DNA from: Paramecium pentaurelia
Lineage: Eukaryota; Ciliophora; Oligohymenophorea; Peniculida; Parameciidae
Assembly (NCBI GenBank): GCA_905183005.1
Contig: CAJJDO010000136.1
Location: 2,945-66,944 of the forward strand
DNA: 64,000 bases
Direction of reading: 5' to 3'
Part shown: positions 27,609-38,396 of the stretch, piece after piece
How the letters are laid out: every line of letters starts with the position of its first letter
How positions within the stretch are numbered: position 1 is the first letter of the stretch
Notes under the pieces: model-generated
The model's database searches: none
Told to the model about the DNA's origin: nothing
What the model saw: the letters and a program-made list of their open reading frames with translations, nothing else
Program-made: the position numbers and the translations under genes

Positions 27609-28357
27609 TCATCTAATAAAATCAATAATTTCAGATCCCATAAAAAATAATCTTTTTGCTTCATATATTTCTAATATACTCTCTGTAGAAGCATACATAA
27701 CTTCGACCTATGCTAGTAACTTATCTCTTTTTAAATCTAAAGGTTTTAATATTAATTTACAAAGTACTTTTTTCTATTATAAACCTTGCCTTAGCTTTCG
27801 ATAAGATTGAAAAGGATACAAGAATTTTTAGTTTCATTTAATTTTATTATTGAATTAAAATATAGCATAGTTTATAAGAATTATTCCCTGAAACAATACT
27901 TAAAATTAAAGCTGGAATGTAAAAGTCTTACTTAAATAATTCTTTTACTGAAACTTAACTTTATTTTCTTTGCTAAGAAAATACAGAACCTAAAATTGAA
28001 AATCATTTGCCCTCAATTAATGCTAACAAATATAAAAAACAAAGGAAGTTTATTCAAATAACAGAATAATAAAATATATAATTTTTATATCATTATGTTT
28101 CTTTAATTAATTTAAACAATTTTTAAGAAAAAACTAAAATAATTAGACTGCCTTCAAATTTTGAGGCATAATTCTTGAACTTTATGTATCCTTCATCACT
28201 AAAATCTATTTTGACCAAATCAACAAAATCTATGAACAATAGATTAATAAACCATCAAGTGAATTTCAAACACCTAATATAAATATCGAGTAATCTCATA
28301 CAAACTGTCTAATGGATTTTTAGAAAACTGTTACAAAGAAACCTGTTTTTTATTCAT
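27609..28357 (-). CDS. Uncertain intron-rich or decaying gene
   Basis: Several stretches on the minus strand have clear coding character (many G-starting codons). The first is MNKKQVSLQQFSKNPLDS, starting at 28357. It is followed by DFVDLVKIDFSDEGYIKFKN, SVFSQQRKQSQVSVKELFKQ and KPLDLKRDKLLAQVEVMYAS, ending FIR and TGA at 27609-27611. They lie in different frames. A 25-nt intron (GTATCC...GAAAG, about 27819-27795) joins the last two well. The other junctions would need 34- and 38-nt introns. The first junction cannot be made without meeting a TGA. It is either a gene with atypical introns or a pseudogene. No family is recognised. Confidence 0.3.
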
Positions 28358-29278
28358 TTAAATTTTGATAGATCATAATATCAGAGTCTAATGTATGTTA
28401 TTAATCATTATTAGTGGAGCTATTGAACTTTGGAAGATGTTTGCTTTAAAAAACATATTATAATCTTCTATATCACTCAATGAAGTACTAATCAAAATTA
28501 TAATTATTTACAATTTTTAATGATTAAATATTAAAGTAATTGAATAAACTAGAACCATTAAGAATATTATTTCTGATTTTAATTATAATATTTAATAGAA
28601 ATAATTGAATAAATTATTTTTATATATAGAATTATTATTATGATGGTAAAAGAATGTTTGTATAAAAATCTTATTCATCTTGTGAAAGCTCAATAAAATA
28701 TCATGGAATTTAATTAATCATTTTAAGTAATGTTTTTTACAAAATTTTAAAGTCATTGTTTATCAAAATTGAGAAATTAATTGTTATATATTGATCTAGT
28801 ATATTTTTGAGACATTTCTGTTATTCTACCTTAATAAACAAGTAGTTAATAATAAAATATTAATTATTGGAGCTTAATTCAAGAGACATTATATATTTTC
28901 TTAATAAGAACTTATAATTATTAATATATGCAATTATTAAATATTTCATTTCCTACTTCTTTCTGAAATACAAATAGTAGATAAGAGAATTAAATGTAAT
29001 CCATAATATAAATATGTACATATTGCTTAACTATATTTTAACATGGAAATGCATTAAATATTTATCCCAAATTCATTATTTCTTCAATGTTTGCAAAAGG
29101 TAATATTAATGTTTATGTAACATTTATTGGTTTTTATTTAATATTAATAAGGTTATGAGAGAAGATCACTGAAGAAGAACAAAATAGTTTTAGAATTCTA
29201 ATATTTGAAAGAAATGAATATATTTTATTTTTTATAAAAATGTAAAAATTGTTGTTCACAGAAGAAGGATTACAGATA
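28358..29278. other. AT-rich intergenic
   Basis: No gene is supported. In 29100-29278 an open plus frame runs into the next gene and could supply an upstream exon, either read through or spliced with a 20-nt intron at 29251-29270. Confidence 0.4.
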
Positions 29279-30107
29279 ATGAGAAGTAGGAATAGCGATC
29301 CAATAAAACAGAACACTGATAGTAAAGGGATATCAATAAGACCAAAATGTTTGCGAATTCAATCATTATCAAGATAATGTAACCGTGTTAGAGTGGGGAC
29401 ATTGAAGAATACTTTTAACTTGTCGAGTCCTGAAAATCTTATTTAAGTTTTGCCCTTTACAAGATAGAAACATAAGGCAACTAGTATACCTTAAGTGCTT
29501 TCAGTTGATTAATTATACGGGAGATAATAGGAGGATTTGTTGTAAATGGCAGCAAGTCAATTGCATTTACCTCATGGAAGTGGGAAGGATGGAATGGGAA
29601 GACATCACTTATAATCAATTAGGTTAAGAACTGGTGATTGGTATTAATGGAAGAATATTCCAATGTTAGCATGTGTAGTGGATGATTTTTAGAAGAAGTT
29701 AAAGTATAGAAATTTGATTATAGAGATTGTAGTAAACATCTGAGGAGGAGGAACATATGAAAGTGGAGAAACGATAAATATAACATGAGTTTGAAATGAA
29801 GAAGGTTGATTAGATATAAAGAAAAACAAAGTAAAATTTGAATCAGGTTTTGGAATAGAAATCATTAACATATAATATTGATTTGGATGAGTTTTGGAAG
29901 TAGATGAAGGAAAATGTAATGAAATATATATATATAAATAAGAGTAAATACTTTTAACATCATACAGATGAGATGGCAAAGAGTAGGGCAAGTAAAAGAG
30001 AGAGATTGGAGAAATTTTAAAAGAAATTTACAGATAAAAAGTGTTATATCCCATAAATATAGAAGTAGAATGTTAATAATAAGGAAACAGCATATTATGA
30101 TATATGA
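29279..30107 (+). CDS. Unknown basic, C-terminally helical protein
   Basis: I resolve a 262-residue protein. Two 20-nt introns (29673-29692 and 29704-29723) are separated by an 11-nt exon, and with them the length is exactly divisible by three. The N-terminal half is basic and Ser/Arg/Gln-rich (GISIRPKCLRIQSLSRQCNR). The middle has an unusual Gly/His-rich patch, HLPHGSGKDGMGRHH, next to RTGDWYQWKN. The C-terminal half is highly charged and probably coiled-coil (QQTSEEEEHMKVEKR, then ASKRERLEKFQKKFTDKK). No signal peptide or membrane span is seen. I do not recognise the family. The start is uncertain because the frame stays open upstream. An alternative to the paired 20-nt introns is one 22-nt intron at 29704-29725, which would keep CVVDDFQKK. 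Confidence 0.6.
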
Positions 30108-30119
30108 AAATAATTAATT

Positions 30120-32287
30120 ATGGAAAAATTAATACCATTCATTAATGATCTGCACGTATAGAATTAATAATACCTTTCCTCTAGGATATACTGAGTTAAG
30201 CAGGATTGAGCAGTGAATTGAATTTACCATCAATAGTTGTTATTGGGTCTTAATCAGTTGGAAAATCATCTCTTCTTGAAAGTATTGTAGGTAGAGAGTT
30301 TTTGCCAAGAGGGAAAGGAATTGTTACAAGAAGACCTATAGAGATTTAATTACATTAGGTTTTGGATGCAGAATAGGGATGGTTTGAATTTATGGATAAG
30401 AAAGGAGAGAAAATATTTGAATCAGAAGATATTAGGAAATTAATAGAGTCAGAGACTGATAAAGTGGCAGGAAAAAATAAAGGAATTTCACCTGTTCCAA
30501 TTAAAGTGAAATATTTTTCAAAAGATATTCTTGATCTTTAATTAATTGATTTACCTGGTATAACAAAGAATCCTGTTGGTGATCAACCATAGGATATAGA
30601 ATAGAAAGTATTAGATATTGTAATGCCATTTATAAAAAATTAAAATAGTTTGATATTGGCAGTGTCTAAAGCATCTGATGATTTAGCAACATCAGATGGA
30701 TTGAAATTAGCAAGAAGTGTTGATCCTAATGGTATACGTACTATTGGAGTGATTACTTAATTGGATTTGATGGATGAAGGATCAGATGCTTTAAATGATT
30801 TGCTTAATTAAACATATCCATTATAATTAGGATATGTTGGAGTTATAATGAGAGGATAGAAGGACATACAGAAGAATAAGACAATAATTGAATAACTTAA
30901 AGATGAGAAGACATTTTTTGAAAATCATAAGTTATATAAAAAGTATTCTGAGAAAATGGGTGTTAACTTTTTAGTAAAAACTTTGAATATGAATTTTATT
31001 TAACATATAAAGAAAGCATTGCCAATAATTAGAGAAACTATAATAAGTTTGGTTTAAATAAAAGAATTTGATTTGAAATAGTATGGAGATTATGATAATT
31101 TAGAAACTAAAGAGAATAAGAATTTACTTGTTTTAACTTTAATATCAAAATTCTCTAGTTCCTATAAGGATATGTTAGAAGGAAGATGTTTAGATATTAC
31201 AAGTAAGGAATTAATTGGTGGATCAAGAATTATTTATGTTTTCAATGAAACTTTTAGAAGAACTATTTAGAGAATGAATCCATTTGATGTATTAAGTGAT
31301 GATGAAATAAGAACTGCAATAAAGAATGCTAATGGAATTAGACCAACATTATTTGTACCTGAAGGAGCATTTGAATTATTAGTAAGATAATAGATTTCTA
31401 GATTGAGAATGCCTTCAATTGAATGTTCTCATATAGTATTTGAAGAATTAAGGAGAGTAGTAAATTAGATTTCTATTCCAGAAATAGATAGATTTGATAC
31501 ACTTGCTAATAGAATTTCAGAAGTAATTGAAAATCTATTAAACAAATGTTTAAGATAAACTGAAGAAATTATATCAAATTTAATTGATATTGAATTAGGA
31601 TACATAAATACAAGTCATCCAGATTTTGTTTCAGGTATGGATATGGTTCATAAAGATGAACAAAGATAATAAACATAAGTGTAATAATAGAAAGAGAAAT
31701 CTCCTGTTTAGAGTGAAAATGAATCAAATAGATTCTTCAATTTTTGGCCATTCAAAAATAATAAATAGACAGAATTATATGATAGTAAATTGGATAATTT
31801 AAATAAAAAGAGAAAATCAAATATTAATAATTAAAAATAATAAAAATTATAATAAATAGAGGAAAGTTAGATATTGTAATAATAATCAGTGATTAATAAG
31901 ATTGTATCTGTAAATTAATAGTATTTTGTGAATGATCCAAAAAGACAATTACCTTAAGTTCCAAATACAATTAAAATAACTGAAAGACCATCTAAAAGAG
32001 AATAAACAGAGATGGATATGATAAAGGATTTATTGGTTTCATATTTTAATTTGGTTAAGAAGAATATTTGTGATTCAGTTCCAAAAACTATAATTACATT
32101 TTTAGTGAATTAATCTAGAAATTTTTGTGAAAGAGAATTGATTGGAATGTTATATAAATAAGAATTAGTAGATGAATTATTATAAGAGAATCAATTTATA
32201 CAAAAATCAAGAGCAGAAACAAAATAATCTTTGATTAGTTTAAGAACATGTTTGAATTTGTTGAATGATTTGGATTCTAAATTCTGA
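30120..32287 (+). CDS. Dynamin-related GTPase
   Basis: This is a 712-residue membrane-remodelling GTPase. One 29-nt intron lies at 30156-30184. The GTPase domain shows the P-loop GSQSVGKSS (33-41), switch I threonine in GIVTRRP (T60), switch II DLPG (134-137) and G4 TQLD (203-206). The middle domain follows and closes with [11 protein letters not shown], the family's end-of-stalk motif. A Gln/Lys-rich linker comes next (about residues 490-600), then the GTPase effector domain to the C-terminus. There is no PH or proline-rich domain, so it is of the Vps1/Drp1 class rather than classical dynamin. Its job could be endocytic, vacuolar, mitochondrial or peroxisomal fission. The G4 lysine of TKLD is replaced by Gln, encoded TAA. 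It starts 12 bp after the previous gene's stop. Confidence 0.93.
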
Positions 32288-32371
32288 GATTATTTAATAA
32301 TAAAATTAATTGAAATTCGTTAAAAAACACATATTATAATTAATCTTTTAATTAATATTTTTATTTGTTCA

Positions 32372-33610
32372 ATGCTCAATCCAGACCTAATCTAAGAATT
32401 TGAAATGAATGGATACAATTTACCAAAAATGGATAAAGTATAATGCATCAATCAAATTAAATACTTACTATAAACTCATCCTTTAGATTTTGACTTTATT
32501 GTAGCTAATACTAAATTAACAACCAATTAAAAGAATATATTGTAATAAAAAACACATATTTCAACTATCCTTAACTCTCCTAATGATTATAAGTTTACAT
32601 GTCCACTTTTTGATTTCAAATAATTGAATGAATTACTTCCTAATAAAAATAGATTAAAGATAAATGAAATTAAGTCTAAAGTTGAAAACCTTTTAAATAA
32701 TAGTCATATAGATCCACCATAAACAATTAAAAAAAGGTATAATAAATTTATTTAATATATCAATTAGATGGTGGACAGAAGATGAAGATCAATAACTTAA
32801 AGATTTAGTCTCTTAATATGGTGCTAAAAATTGGAAGAAAATAGCATCCTTTTTTTAAGACAGAACAGATGTATAATGTTTGCATCGTTGGCAAAAAGTT
32901 CTTAATCCTGATCTAGTTAAAGGTCCTTGGACTCAAGAAGAAGATGAACTTTTAGGTAAATTAGTACTTGGTTATGGTCCTAAGAATTGGAGTCAAATTG
33001 CCAAACATTTACCAGGAAGAATAGGAAAATAATGTAGAGAAAGGTATATTTAAAATATTAAATAAGATTCCATAATCATTTAGATCCAAAGATTAATAAA
33101 GAAAGATGGACAGATGAAGAGGATTAAACTATTATTGAAGCTCATAAAAAATTAGGAAATCGTTGGTCTTTGATTGCTGGATTATTGAAAGGTAGAACAG
33201 ATAATTCAATTAAAAACCATTGGAATAGCACATTAAAGAGAAGACTTAAGATGTAAAATAGATGGGAAGATTTGTAAGTATTATAGAATTAAGATGATAC
33301 ATAAATTAAAGGAATTCCAAGAAGACATATGTAAAGAAAAATTATTTATTAAAAAACACCAGTCAAAATGATCAAACATGATCCAGTATCAAGGTAATTG
33401 AATTTTTAAACTCCATAATAATCTCCATCAAGTAAATATAGTAATTATCATTTTTATATAGAAATGGAATAAATTTCAAAGAGTTTATTTATTGTATTCC
33501 CAAATTTAAATTCAAAGTTACTAAATCTCTCAAGTTCAATTCTTATCAAATAGTTGAGTGAGTTGGTTAATTTTGATCTTGATTTCAATAAACAATATAG
33601 TTATGAATGA
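32372..33610 (+). CDS. Three-repeat (R1R2R3) Myb DNA-binding protein
   Basis: This is a nuclear transcription factor or chromatin protein of about 394 residues. Introns of 31 nt (32737-32767) and 23 nt (33044-33066) are clear. A third, of 30 nt in the C-terminal part (about 33440-33469), is possible but neutral for the frame. After a 120-residue N-terminal extension come three tandem Myb repeats. R1 begins [16 protein letters not shown]2 begins [16 protein letters not shown] and ends GKQCRERFHNHL. R3 begins [15 protein letters not shown] and ends [16 protein letters not shown]. The regularly spaced tryptophans are all present. R2-R3 match animal c-Myb/plant 3R-Myb most closely, so a cell-cycle role is possible by family analogy. 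The start was placed at the first in-frame ATG (MLNPDLIQEF); a second ATG lies 11 codons on. Confidence 0.92.
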
Positions 33611-33712
33611 GTTTAATATTCAATTAAAATAATATTATAACAGAATATAATAGATTTCAGAAAACGTAATTAAAAAACAGATTCTTTTAATAAATTATAA
33701 AGATAATTAAAA

Positions 33713-34839
33713 ATGGAATATCGAAGATTAGGAGCAACAGGTCTTAAAGTATCTGCCATTAGTTATGGAAATTGGGTAAATTCTGATGATTAAGCTACCC
33801 AAGACAGAAATACTCAAATCATATAGAAAGCATGGGAATTAGGAATCAACTTCTTTGATACTGCAGAAGTTTATGGAGAGGGCAAAGCAGAGATACACTT
33901 AGGACATGCACTTAAAACTCTAAATGTTCAAAGATAAGATATTGTTATAAGTACTAAAATTTTTGGAGGAGATGGAAATGATTTTCCAAATTCCAAATAT
34001 TTATCCAGAAAACATATCATTGAAGGTATTGATTTTTATTCAATATTAGGCTTGAGAAACTCTTTAAAAAGATTGGATACTCCATATGTTGATATTGTTT
34101 TTGCTCATAGATATGATTATTCAACACCATTAGAAGAAACTTGTAGAGCATTTGATTGGGTTATCAGACATGGTTTAGCTCATTATTGGGGAACAAGTGA
34201 ATGGACAGCTTAATAAATTCATTAAGCTATTGGTATTATTATTATTTATTAAATTTAGGTATCTGTGATAAATTGTCATTACATAAACCAGTTGTTGAAT
34301 AACCATAATATAATATGATGGTTAGAGATAGATTTGAATGGGAATATGAAAGTGTATTTGCTGCTGGATATGGATCCACTATCTGGTCTCCATTGTATTA
34401 AGGATTGTTGACTGGTAAATACAATGAAGACATTTTGGCTGATGGAAGATTTAAGAATTCTGATAATGTATATGTTAAACTCTTTTATCAATAAATATTA
34501 GGTGATCCTGAAAGTATATTATATATTAATAATTAAATAGAAAGAACTAAAATATAAAATTAATTAAAACAATTAGGTGAAATAGCAAAAGAGTTGGGAG
34601 TCACATAAGCTTAATTATCTCTTGCATGGGCACTTAAAAACAAGGATGTAAGTACCGCCATTACATCAGCCACTAAACCTGAATAATTAGAAGAGACTGT
34701 GAAATCTGTTCAAGTTATTAAGTTGATCACCAAAGAAGTTGAATAAAAGATAGAATCTATTCTTTCAAATAAACCTACAACATCCTTAAACTTTAAGTAG
34801 ATGGCACCTTATCCAACAAGAAGAGATTTATACATTTGA
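33713..34839 (+). CDS. Aldo-keto reductase, Kv-channel beta-subunit-like
   Basis: This is an NADPH-dependent TIM-barrel oxidoreductase of 349 residues. Three introns are placed, at 34026-34049 (24 nt), 34233-34258 (26 nt) and 34514-34540 (27 nt). The sequence opens [19 protein letters not shown], as in voltage-gated K+ channel beta subunits. The catalytic tetrad is intact: D49 and Y54 in [12 protein letters not shown]82 in STK and H124 in FAHRYD. Later landmarks, such as GTSEW, VVEQPQYNM, GLLTGKY and PEQLEE, also match Kv-beta/YghZ-type reductases. It may serve an ion channel or act alone on aldehydes. Two of the introns are multiples of three with no in-frame TGA, so failure to splice would insert 8 or 9 residues rather than stop translation. 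Confidence 0.93.
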
Positions 34840-34873
34840 TAATTACAAACATTAATTATCATATATAATATTT

Positions 34874-35095
34874 AGAATAAAATTATTATTATTATTATTA
34901 CTAAAATGATATTGAGTTAAAAAAATGTTATTATATTATAAATACTGTTTATATCAATTATATTAATTAATCTTAAATATTTTATACGATTTATAATTTA
35001 TATCTTTTTATGCAACCAAATATTATTAATATATATAGAATTGAAATATAATTAAAACTAATTTTTAATTTTATAGAATAATTAATTTTATAGAA
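34874..35095 (+). promoter_or_regulatory. Conserved 5' flank of surface-protein gene 1
   Basis: These 222 bp upstream of the ATG match 36978-37199 without gaps and with about two substitutions. This is much closer than the coding regions that follow. The last 70 bp or so are also shared with the third gene (before 38397). The flank probably carries the promoter and 5' leader, kept alike by recent duplication or conversion. Confidence 0.6.
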
Positions 35096-35926
35096 ATGAT
35101 GTCAATATTAACTATTGCATTGTGTATCACATTCATCACTTCTACAACATTTGATCTTTACTAAATTTGTGATTGCTCATAACTAATATTTCAATATGAT
35201 TGCTTAAGTGCTAGTTTGGAATGTAACTGGGATTATGATAATAATGAATGCTATGATAAACCTTGTTCAGAAATTTATTATTAAAATGCTTGCTTAAAAT
35301 AATTAAAAAGGTGCTATTGGGCATAGAGTAGTTGCTTTAACTTTACTTCTTGTGGTCAAATGCTAGAATCAAAGTATAATTATGATTGTTAAGGTTAAAA
35401 CTATTATTGTCCTTAGTATTATTAATACTATTGTTTATCTATAAAAGATGTTTAAGTATGTCCATCTATCACTGACCCTGATATTTGCAATTATTACTAG
35501 TCATTGTAAGGAATTTGTATATGGAATGGTTAGAGTTGTACTTTAGCATAATCTTGTACTCAATTCTTCAATAATGGCTCTAGTAATTGTCCTTGGGAAT
35601 ATTGTTAGCATTCATGGGATCCATCATATTAACAAGAATTTTGTTCTCCAAATTAATACAGTGATTTAAAAACCTAATCATAATGCGCTTAAGGAATATA
35701 AATTTTGGGACCTTATTTACAAAATATTATTGGATGTTATTGGAATCCTATAGTAAATCTTTGCTAAGAACGTGTACCATCTTAAATGAATTATGCAAAC
35801 TGTTATCTCTACAGTAGAGGAACCTACTATTGGAACAGTAAAACTAAAGAAAATGGTGATTGTGTACCTTGCTCTTAATTTCAAGAATTGTTAATAATAT
35901 CTATTTTTATTACAATTTTAATTTGA
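35096..35926 (+). CDS. Cys-rich secreted surface protein, array copy 1
   Basis: This is an intronless gene of 276 residues. A signal peptide (MMSILTIALCITFITSTTF) is followed by a mature region with closely and regularly spaced cysteines. Repeated CxW...C units (ECNWDYDNNEC, RCYWAQSSC, ICIWNGQSC, GCYWNPIVNLC) recall the Paramecium surface-antigen domain. The C-terminus is SQFQELLIISIFITILI, hydrophobic with nothing charged after it, as expected for a GPI-attachment signal. It is therefore probably a GPI-anchored cell-surface protein, much smaller than the 250-300 kDa immobilisation antigens. It is first of three tandem paralogues; the fourth at 45580 is more diverged. Confidence 0.85.
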
Positions 35927-36977
35927 ATAGCATTAAATTTTTTAAATATAGAATATTCATAAAAATAATATTTAATTATTTATTTTTCTATAAATATCAA
36001 ACTCTATGATTACAAAGCCTGAATAGGTTTGGATGAGTTTTATGTAGAAATTTGTTAAATTAATAATAATAAAAATTGTAATCAAAATAATTTAAAATAA
36101 GTAAAGTTTTGAAAAGAATATTCCTCAAAAAACATCATCAAACATCCTTTTTATAGGTTTTTAGTAAAATGATCAGATTCTAAAAGACCTGCTAATTAAA
36201 AACAATTCTTATATAAAATATACTGCTGGTTAAAATTTTATTGAAAAATTACTGATTTGACACAAAAAGAAAAATTCATTCAGTGCTGCCTAAAAAAATA
36301 TTCAATACTATAAATTATATATATTAAAACATTTCTTAAAATTAGGATATAAATAAGTAAACAGTATTTTTCACTAGTAAAAAGCAAAGAATTTTTGAAA
36401 TTTTAGATTTCAGTTCATAGTTCTGAAGAACTTCTATTTAAAGATATGAAATATTAATCAAAATAACAATATTATTTCTCAGAAAGAGATTTAAATTCAA
36501 GAAGTAATTTAAGTAAGGCTTAAAGACAGCATATAATAAATTGAAATCTAAGGGAGCATAAGATCAAAAAAATTATTTATTCTTGACTTTATTTTGTAAA
36601 ATGTTAATATAATTATGAAGAATTTTTGTTCAGTTAAAGAATTTACTTTTTAAGAGGCTAAATAACAATAGTTTTCATAGAATTTAGCCTTCAAAATCTT
36701 GATTAAGAATTTTTAATAATTTTCTTTACCTATTCTAGTAAGTGAATGATAATGAAAAAAAGTTGAAAAAGAAAATTAATAGCAAATAACTTTCTTTAAA
36801 ATTCAAAAGCTTAAAACAAGGAACTTTCATTAAGTCACATTTCCAAAATATGATATAGAGGACTTATTATGACAATGAATCTTAATTATTCCTTATTGGT
36901 AATTCTTGATTACTTAATTTATTGGTGTCAATTATTTGTATATTCAATAATAATTATCATATATATATAATATATAT
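35927..36977. other. Spacer with about 875-bp segment absent from the paralogous spacer
   Basis: The spacer after copy 1 matches the spacer after copy 2 (38028-38200) at both ends: ...aataatatttaat on the left, then gatata(g/a)...ggcttattatg on the right. It differs in holding about 875 extra bases (about 35977-36851). The extra piece has broken coding-like stretches on the plus strand (for example HSSEELLFKDMKYQSKQQYY near 36420-36480) with several TGAs. It could be a decayed gene fragment inserted in copy 1's unit, or ancestral sequence lost from the other. No terminal inverted repeats were seen. Confidence 0.55.
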
Positions 36978-37199
36978 AGAATAAAATTATTATTATTATT
37001 ATTACTAAAATGATATTGAGTTAAATAAATGTTATTATATTATAAATACTGTTTATATCAATTATATTAATTAATCTTAAATATTTTATAAGATTTATAA
37101 TTTATATCTTTTTATGCAACCAAATATTATTAATATATATAGAATTGAAATATAATTAAAACTAATTTTTAATTTTATAGAATAATTAATTTTATAGAA
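36978..37199 (+). promoter_or_regulatory. Conserved 5' flank of surface-protein gene 2
   Basis: This is the near-identical counterpart of 34874-35095 (same length, about two substitutions). It ends in the same leader ...aattaattttatagaaATG. Confidence 0.6.
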
Positions 37200-38027
37200 A
37201 TGATGTCAATATTAACTATTGCATTGTGTATCACATTCATCACTTCTACAACATTTGATCTTTACTAAATTTGTAATTGCTCATAACTAATATTTCAATA
37301 TGATTGCTTTAGTGCTAGTTTATAATGTAATTGGGATTATGATAAAAAAGAATGCTATGATAAACCTTGTTCAGATATCTATTATTAGTCTGCTTGCTTA
37401 AAATAATCGAAAAACTGTTATTGGACATAGAATAGTTGCTTTAACTTTACTTCTTGTTCTCATATGCTAGACTCAATGAATAATAATTGCAAAGAGAAAA
37501 ACTATTATTGTCCTTAGTATTATTAAACATAGTGTTTATCTTTAGATTATATTTAAACTTGTTCATCTATCACTGACCCAAATATTTGCAATTATTACTA
37601 GTCATTGTAAGGAATTTGTATCTGGAATGGTTAGAGTTGCACTTTAGCATAATCTTGTACTCAATTCTTCAATAATCGCTCTAGCAGTTGTCCTTAAGAA
37701 TATTGTTATTATTTATAGGACGAATCGCCTCATTACATAGACTGCTTTCCATATAAATGCAGTAATTAAACAACCTAATCATAATGTGCTTAAGGAATAT
37801 AAACATTTGGACCTTATTTACAAAATATTATTGGATGTTATTGGAATCCTTAACAAAATATTTGCCAAGAATATGTACCATATTAAATGAATTATACGAA
37901 CTGTTATCTTTATAGTAGAGGGACCTACCATTGGAATAGTAAAAATGAAGAAAATGGTGATTGTGTACCTTGCTCATAATTTTAAGAATTGTTAATAATA
38001 TCTATTTTTATTACAATTTTAATTTGA
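37200..38027 (+). CDS. Cys-rich secreted surface protein, array copy 2
   Basis: This is an intronless gene of 275 residues, closest to copy 1. The signal peptide is identical and the cysteine framework is conserved (QCNWDYDKKECYDKPC, NCYWTQNSC, ICIWNGQSC, GCYWNPQQNICQE). The hydrophobic tail SQFQELLIISIFITILI is the same and fits GPI attachment. Differences from copy 1 are concentrated between the cysteines, mainly in the middle third (for example QDESPHYIDCFPYKC against WDPSYQQEFCSPNQY). The 3' flank is also shared with copy 1. Confidence 0.85.
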
Positions 38028-38209
38028 ATAGCATTAAATTTTTTAAATATAGAATATTCATAAAAATAATATTTAATGATATAAAAGGCTTATTATGAAA
38101 ATGAATCTTCATTATTCTTTTTTGGTACTTCTATGATTACTTATTTTATTGGTGTCAAATATTTGCATATTTAATAATAATTATCATATATATATAATGA
38201 TATAAAATG

Positions 38210-38396
38210 AAATTATTATTGTTATTATTAAAATGATATTAAATTAAAGGAATGTTATTATATTATTAATGCTTTTTAATCTTAAGTATTAAATGAGATT
38301 TTATAATTTATTTGAACTAATTATTATTAATATATATAGAATTGAAATATAATTAAAACTAATTTTTAATTTTATAGAATAATTAATTTTATAGAA
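38210..38396 (+). promoter_or_regulatory. Conserved 5' flank of surface-protein gene 3
   Basis: This is related to the flanks of copies 1 and 2 but with indels in its distal half. The final 70 bp or so before the ATG are essentially the same. Confidence 0.5.

Noticed and set aside
27356..28006. 216-codon minus frame starting MIFNFRF
   Set aside because: It is open, but few of its codons start with G, while another frame of the same strand has much stronger coding bias over the same bases. It is probably a chance opening in AT-rich DNA.
29689..29991. 100-codon standard-code ORF on the minus strand (MPYSLPSHLYDV...)
   Set aside because: It lies antisense to the strongly coding plus-strand gene at 29279-30107, and its Ser/Pro/Phe-rich composition is what a Lys/Glu-rich gene gives on the opposite strand.
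35977..36851. Classical transposon or IES insertion
   Set aside because: No terminal inverted repeats, target duplication or clear TAYAG-type ends could be seen. It is left as an unexplained insertion or deletion.
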